This document shows, in pieces, positions 60,219 through 64,000 of a stretch of DNA of 64,000 nucleotides. This DNA is from Azospirillum brasilense (GTDB lineage: Bacteria > Pseudomonadota > Alphaproteobacteria > Azospirillales > Azospirillaceae). The position numbers and the translations under genes are program-made. The notes under the pieces were generated by a model. The model saw only the letters and a list, made by a program, of their open reading frames with translations, was not told the DNA's origin and searched no databases. Position 1 is the stretch's first letter. The number at the start of each line of letters is the position of its first letter. The stretch lies in the NCBI RefSeq assembly GCF_005222205.1, contig NZ_CP032345.1, positions 1,799,501 to 1,863,500 on the forward strand. The letters are read 5' to 3'.

Positions 60219-63191
60219 TTACGCCGCCCCGGCGTTCGCCATCATCTTGCGCAGGTCGTTGGGGAAGACCGGCTTGTGCAGGATGCTGAAGCCGTTGCGG
60301 CGGGCCTCGTCCAGCCGTTCCGGGGCGGTGTCGCCGGTCAGGATGATGCCCGGCACGTCCTTGCCGACCAGACCCTGCACCGCGGCCAAGGCCTCCGGCC
60401 CGGTCCGCCCCTGCTGGAGCTGATAATCGGCCAGCACGATCTGCGGACGCCGACCGTCGGCGCGCAGCCGCTCCAGCGCCTGGTCGCCCGAGCGCGCGGT
60501 CAGCACGCTGTAGCCCCAGCCCTCCAGCATCGCCTTCAGGCCGAGCAGGATGATCGCCTCGTCGTCGATGACCAGCACCATCCCCTTGGTCGCGCAGTCG
60601 TTGGCGGCCTGCCGGAAGAGGTCCATGGCGGGCGGCGGCACGGCGGCGCGGGGCCTCTCCACGACGACGCGCGGCATCTCCACCGAGAAGACGGAGCCGA
60701 TGCCCTCCTTCGAGCGCACGCGGACGCGATGGTCGAGCAGCTTCGACAGGCGCTTGACGATGGCGAGGCCGAGGCCCAGCCCGCGGTCGCCGCTGCCCTG
60801 GATCTGGGTGAACTCCTCGAAGATGTCCTCCAGCCGGTCGGCGGGGATGCCGACGCCGCTGTCCCACACCTCGACGCGCAGCCGGTCGGGGCCGCTGCGG
60901 CGGCAGCCGATCAGGATGCGGCCCTGCCGGGTGTAGCGCAGCGCGTTCTCGATCAGGTTGCGCAGGATGCGCTCCAGATGCGACGGGTCGGTGCGCACCC
61001 AGGCCCGCGTCGGGACGGCGCGCAGCTCCAGCCCCTTCTGGGCGGCGCGCGGCGCGTATTCGGCGACCAGACGGCCGAGCACCTGACCCAGCCGGACCTC
61101 CGCCGGGTTGGCGGCGATCTTGCCGGATTCCAGCCGCGACATGTCGAGCAGGCCGTCCAGCAGACCCTTCAGCGTGTCCAGCGCCTGACGCATGTTGTCG
61201 AGCAGCGGCAGGCTGGGGTGGCCCTGCAGGCGGTCGCCCAGCGCGGCGGCGAAGAGGTAGAGCGACTGCACGGGCTGGCGCAGGTCGTGGCTGGCGACGG
61301 CCAGGAACTTGGACTTGCCGGCGGCGGCGTGCTCCGCCTCCTCCCGCGCGCGACGCAGGTCGGCCTCGGCCTGCTTGCGGCCGGTCACGTCGACGGCGGC
61401 GCAGGTGATGCCGGCCAGCGCGCCGTCCGGGCCGCGCAGCGGGTCGATGGTCATGTCGTAGAAATGGTCCTGCCCGGCGTGGCGGATGCGGACCTCCTCG
61501 CGCACGCCCTCGCCGGTCTCCAGCGCGCGGCGCTTGATGGCGGTCAGGGCTTCGGCATCAGCGGTGTCCTCGAACACCTCGGCGTCGGTCTTGCCGACGA
61601 CGCGGTCCGCCGTGAAGCCGAGGGCGGGGTTGTGCATCCAGGTGTAGCGCAGGGCGCAATCCTGGTTGAACACCACGACGCCGGAGTTGCGCAGCGCCGT
61701 GCGGAAGCGCTCGTTGGCGACGCGCAGCGCCTCCTCGGTGGACTTGCGCTCGGTGATGTCGATGCCGGAAACGATCAGGTGGGTGATCCGCCCGTCGGGG
61801 CCGCGCATCGGGGTGACCCGCATCTCCATGATCGCCGCGCGATCTCCGGCGATGCGCACCGGCGCGTCGAAGCGCGCGGAATCGCCGTGGGCGGCGCGCT
61901 CCACCGCCGTGCGCAGGCGGTCGCCCGCGGTTCCGTCGAAGGCGCGCCGGCAGGCCTCGTGGAAGGGGTGGCCGACGATCTGCTCGACCGGCAGACCGGA
62001 CGCCTGGACGGCGGTCTGGTTGACCTGGAGCACGTCGCCGTCCGGGCTCAGCACGCCGACGAAGGTCGGCAGGGCGTCCAGCACGGCGCGCAGATGCTCC
62101 TCCGAGCCGCGCAGCGCGCGCTCGCGGGCCTCCAGGGTCTCGGCCATGGCGTCGAAGGCGCGGCCGAGCTGGCCGATCTCCGACTTGCGGTCCACCAGGC
62201 CGGCCCGCGCGCTGGAATTGCCGGCGCTCCAGCCCTGGGTGGCGCGGATCAGCGCCTCGACCGGGCGGCGGATGAACAGGGTGCCGCCGATCCAGGCGGC
62301 CAGGATGGCGACCAGAAGACCGGTCAGCGTCATCAGCAGGCCCTGGCGGGTGGCGCGGTCGATGGTGCCGGCCACGGCGGTGTGGTCGAGCCCGACGCTG
62401 ATGAACAGGTCGCGCGTGCCCTGGCGGGAGGGCGAATAGGCCAGCACCCGCGCCACCCCGTCCATCCCGGGCAGGGTGGTGACGCCGCCGCGGTTCTCGT
62501 TCAGCAGGTTCAGATAGGGTTGCGGCACGCGTTCGCCGCGCTGGGCGATGCCGTTGGGCAGCTTGACCAGGATGGTGCCGTTGCGGTCGGTGACCAGCAG
62601 GCTGGCGTTCTCGGGCAGGGGCCGCGCCGCGAAGTTGGTGGCCAGCCAGGGCAGGTCGAGGCCGAGCGTGACCACGCCGGCGATGCCGCCGGCCTCGTCG
62701 CGGAAGGGAACCGCGAAGGGCAGCATGGCGGTGCCGGGCTCCGCCGCCGGACCGGGGGTCGTCCATTCGCCGACGACGAAGCGGCTCTCCTCCAGCGCGC
62801 GGCGGACATAGGGGCGCTGGGCATTGGCAAGGCCGGCGGCGGCGGTGGCGTTGTCGGACGTGGCGCTGCACAGAACGGCGCCGTCGCGGTCGAGGACGGA
62901 CAGGTTGCGGTATTCGGGAGCGCGTTGGGCGAGCCGGATCAGGTGGGCCTGGCACTGGGCGTAATCGCCGGACCGCAGGGTGGCCGATTCCGCGATGGAG
63001 GTGACCATCAGCCGCGCGCCGTCGACGATCCGCGCCTGCTCCCCCTCGACCAGATGAAGCAGCCGCTCGGCCTGAGTCGCGACTTCCTCGGCGCGTTCCG
63101 CACGGAACTGGAACACGCTGTAGGCCTGGATGCCCAGGGCCGGCAGGACGGCCAGAAGCACCAGCAGGAAAAGGCGGGCCAGCAAGGTCAT
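60219..63191 (-). CDS. Membrane hybrid sensor histidine kinase (sensor, HAMP, two PAS, HisKA, HATPase, REC)
   Basis: 990 residues. The first helix LLARLFLLVLLAVLPALGI, a long periplasmic double-Cache-like sensor (about 30-280), a second helix (LLMTLTGLLVAILAAWIGGTLFI), HAMP, then two PAS domains (AVLDALPTFVGVLSPDGDVLQVNQTAV; RTALRNSGVVVFNQD). The kinase core has HisKA SHDLRQPVQS with His635, and ATPase N-box NLIENALRYT, G1 DSGVGI and G2 GLGLGLAI. A receiver follows with Asp922 (IVLADYQLQ) and Lys in ILHKPVF. Phosphate would pass His to Asp internally. The partner output protein is not adjacent. Start 63191 or 63209. Confidence 0.9.
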   Translation of the reverse strand: MTLLARLFLLVLLAVLPALGIQAYSVFQFRAERAEEVATQAERLLHLVEGEQARIVDGARLMVTSIAESATLRSGDYAQCQAHLIRLAQRAPEYRNLSVLDRDGAVLCSATSDNATAAAGLANAQRPYVRRALEESRFVVGEWTTPGPAAEPGTAMLPFAVPFRDEAGGIAGVVTLGLDLPWLATNFAARPLPENASLLVTDRNGTILVKLPNGIAQRGERVPQPYLNLLNENRGGVTTLPGMDGVARVLAYSPSRQGTRDLFISVGLDHTAVAGTIDRATRQGLLMTLTGLLVAILAAWIGGTLFIRRPVEALIRATQGWSAGNSSARAGLVDRKSEIGQLGRAFDAMAETLEARERALRGSEEHLRAVLDALPTFVGVLSPDGDVLQVNQTAVQASGLPVEQIVGHPFHEACRRAFDGTAGDRLRTAVERAAHGDSARFDAPVRIAGDRAAIMEMRVTPMRGPDGRITHLIVSGIDITERKSTEEALRVANERFRTALRNSGVVVFNQDCALRYTWMHNPALGFTADRVVGKTDAEVFEDTADAEALTAIKRRALETGEGVREEVRIRHAGQDHFYDMTIDPLRGPDGALAGITCAAVDVTGRKQAEADLRRAREEAEHAAAGKSKFLAVASHDLRQPVQSLYLFAAALGDRLQGHPSLPLLDNMRQALDTLKGLLDGLLDMSRLESGKIAANPAEVRLGQVLGRLVAEYAPRAAQKGLELRAVPTRAWVRTDPSHLERILRNLIENALRYTRQGRILIGCRRSGPDRLRVEVWDSGVGIPADRLEDIFEEFTQIQGSGDRGLGLGLAIVKRLSKLLDHRVRVRSKEGIGSVFSVEMPRVVVERPRAAVPPPAMDLFRQAANDCATKGMVLVIDDEAIILLGLKAMLEGWGYSVLTARSGDQALERLRADGRRPQIVLADYQLQQGRTGPEALAAVQGLVGKDVPGIILTGDTAPERLDEARRNGFSILHKPVFPNDLRKMMANAGAA

Positions 63192-63591
63192 CGTGTCACA
63201 GGCTCCCATCGGGCGGGAAAGCAGCCGGAACCAAAAGTCCGCTATCGTTTCGCCTGTGTCCTGAATAACCTTTGCATGGTTAAATCGCAGTTAATGAGTG
63301 GGATTTATTTGCTTACAGATCGGCAACCTGCGGGATTTTCTCTGGAAATAAAGGGGTAGGTGGAGCGGTGGGGTTGGGGGTTTACTTCTGTATTTCTCCT
63401 AAAATTATATGGCTTCCTTTCATCGAATGGGTTAATCACCACCTCTTTTGATCGGCGCGCGGCGAACGAATCCGTGCGGCCCCTCCGCAGGGGCCTGCCA
63501 TGGGAGCGCCCTCGTTGTTTGCGCAACCTGTGGTAAATTCAGGCGCGTGGCGGTCCCAGGCCGGATCATCCGCTTTCAGCGGAGGACGGGC
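63192..63591. promoter_or_regulatory. Divergent intergenic region of two sensor genes
   Basis: 400 bases, visibly AT-richer than the neighbours (TAAATCGCAGTTAATGAG and CTAAAATTATATGG). No gene is supported; a 73-codon minus-strand frame is basic and non-conserved-looking. It should hold both promoters. Confidence 0.55.
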
Positions 63592-64000
63592 GTGCTACAG
63601 TGCAGGCCCCGCCTGCTCCGGAAGATCCGCTTGCTGTTGAAGCCCCACCATCGTCCGCTGGTCCTTCTGGTGCTGGCAGCGTTGCTGCCGCTGGTTGTCC
63701 TGTCGGCGGCTCTCGGCGGCGCCTGGCTGCGGGGGCAGCAAAGCGCGATGGAGGCCAACGCCGTCGCCCTGGTGGAGCGCTTGTCGGCCCTGGTGGACCG
63801 CGAATTGTCCGCCCAGATGGACGCGCTGAAGGCGATGGCGGCGTCGCCCCTGCTGGACGGCCTGGCCGTTGGCCGCGAGGTCGATGCCGCGGCCTTCTTC
63901 GAATACGCCGAACGGGTGCAGGGCGCGATGCCCCTGTGGTCGACCATCGTCCTCAGCGATGTCGAGGGGAACCGGCTGGTCGACGCTCCCTTCCTGGTGG
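63592..64000 (+). CDS. Membrane sensor protein, C-terminal part outside window
   Basis: 136 residues visible from a GTG start with GGAGG seven bases before. A basic start (CRPRLLRKIRLLLKPHH) is followed by a membrane helix (LVLLVLAALLPLVVLSAALGGAWL) and the beginning of a periplasmic, likely Cache-type sensor with helices (ALVERLSALVDRELSAQMDALKAMAASPLLDGL) and FEYAERVQGAMPLWSTIVLSDVEGNRLVD. The output domain (kinase, GGDEF or chemoreceptor) lies outside the window. It is divergent from the hybrid kinase. Confidence 0.75.
   Translation, partial: MLQCRPRLLRKIRLLLKPHHRPLVLLVLAALLPLVVLSAALGGAWLRGQQSAMEANAVALVERLSALVDRELSAQMDALKAMAASPLLDGLAVGREVDAAAFFEYAERVQGAMPLWSTIVLSDVEGNRLVDAPFLV

Noticed and set aside
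60276..63359. A 1027-codon open frame on the plus strand opposite the hybrid kinase
   Set aside because: It is the antisense of a well-supported kinase with all motifs; its composition (Gly, Val, Asp, Arg, Gln runs) is typical of high-GC shadows.
63305..63526. 73-codon minus-strand frame between the two sensor genes
   Set aside because: Basic, unconserved-looking, in an AT-rich promoter region and lacking a ribosome site.

Overview
The window reads as a chromosomal segment of a high-GC alphaproteobacterium, most likely Azospirillum (Rhodospirillales). This is inferred from gene content and codon bias, not from a search. Supporting traits are a sigma-54 type ammonium transporter, an RpoE-ChrR singlet-oxygen type pair, a complete ccmC-to-ccmI string, a large family of permeases and ABC systems, and several sensory proteins.

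Left arm (1-42,209), ordinary core genes: a truncated glgC; amtB with a good sigma-54 promoter and an NtrC-like palindrome; a methyltransferase, an AraC-GyrI regulator and a zinc-type L-asparaginase on the minus strand; a SpoU RNA methylase; a frameshifted methyltransferase; rpoE-chrR with a matching autoregulatory promoter; rlmN; argG; a chemotaxis receptor; a rhodanese-VOC pair; the cytochrome c maturation operon ccmCDEFGHI; an EAL-CBS-GGDEF protein divergent from a HerA-like ATPase; a TPR protein; a peptide ABC importer whose two ATPases are joined in one frame by a palindromic repeat; a MarR regulator; a PrsR-like response regulator lacking the usual phosphoacceptor Asp; folE, apaG and a GNAT acetyltransferase.

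Centre (42,210-55,780), an integrative element of about 13.5 kb in the 3' half of a tRNA-Gly(CCC) gene. A perfect 46-bp direct repeat (42,238-42,283 and 55,735-55,780) marks attL and attR. A tyrosine integrase lies just inside attL and an AlpA/excisionase-like protein just inside attR. The cargo is a Cys-rich Rep-like protein beside a palindrome-rich non-coding stretch, several unknown small genes, a serine recombinase with an operator-like array of GGTTC repeats, and a four-gene cluster. That cluster encodes a type III-like restriction enzyme, a PIN-domain ribonuclease-like protein, a beta-class DNA methyltransferase with an AT-rich specificity segment, and an unknown protein. Overlapping or close gene ends suggest co-transcription, so this is the most interesting candidate defence system here.

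Right arm (55,781-64,000), core again: a glycine-zipper lipoprotein; a nitrate/sulfonate/taurine-type ABC importer (ATPase, permease, binding protein); a small protein; a hybrid histidine kinase with Cache-like, HAMP, PAS, kinase and receiver parts; and a divergent membrane sensor cut by the window end.

Palindromic G/C-rich extragenic repeats recur at five places in the core arms and none were seen inside the element.
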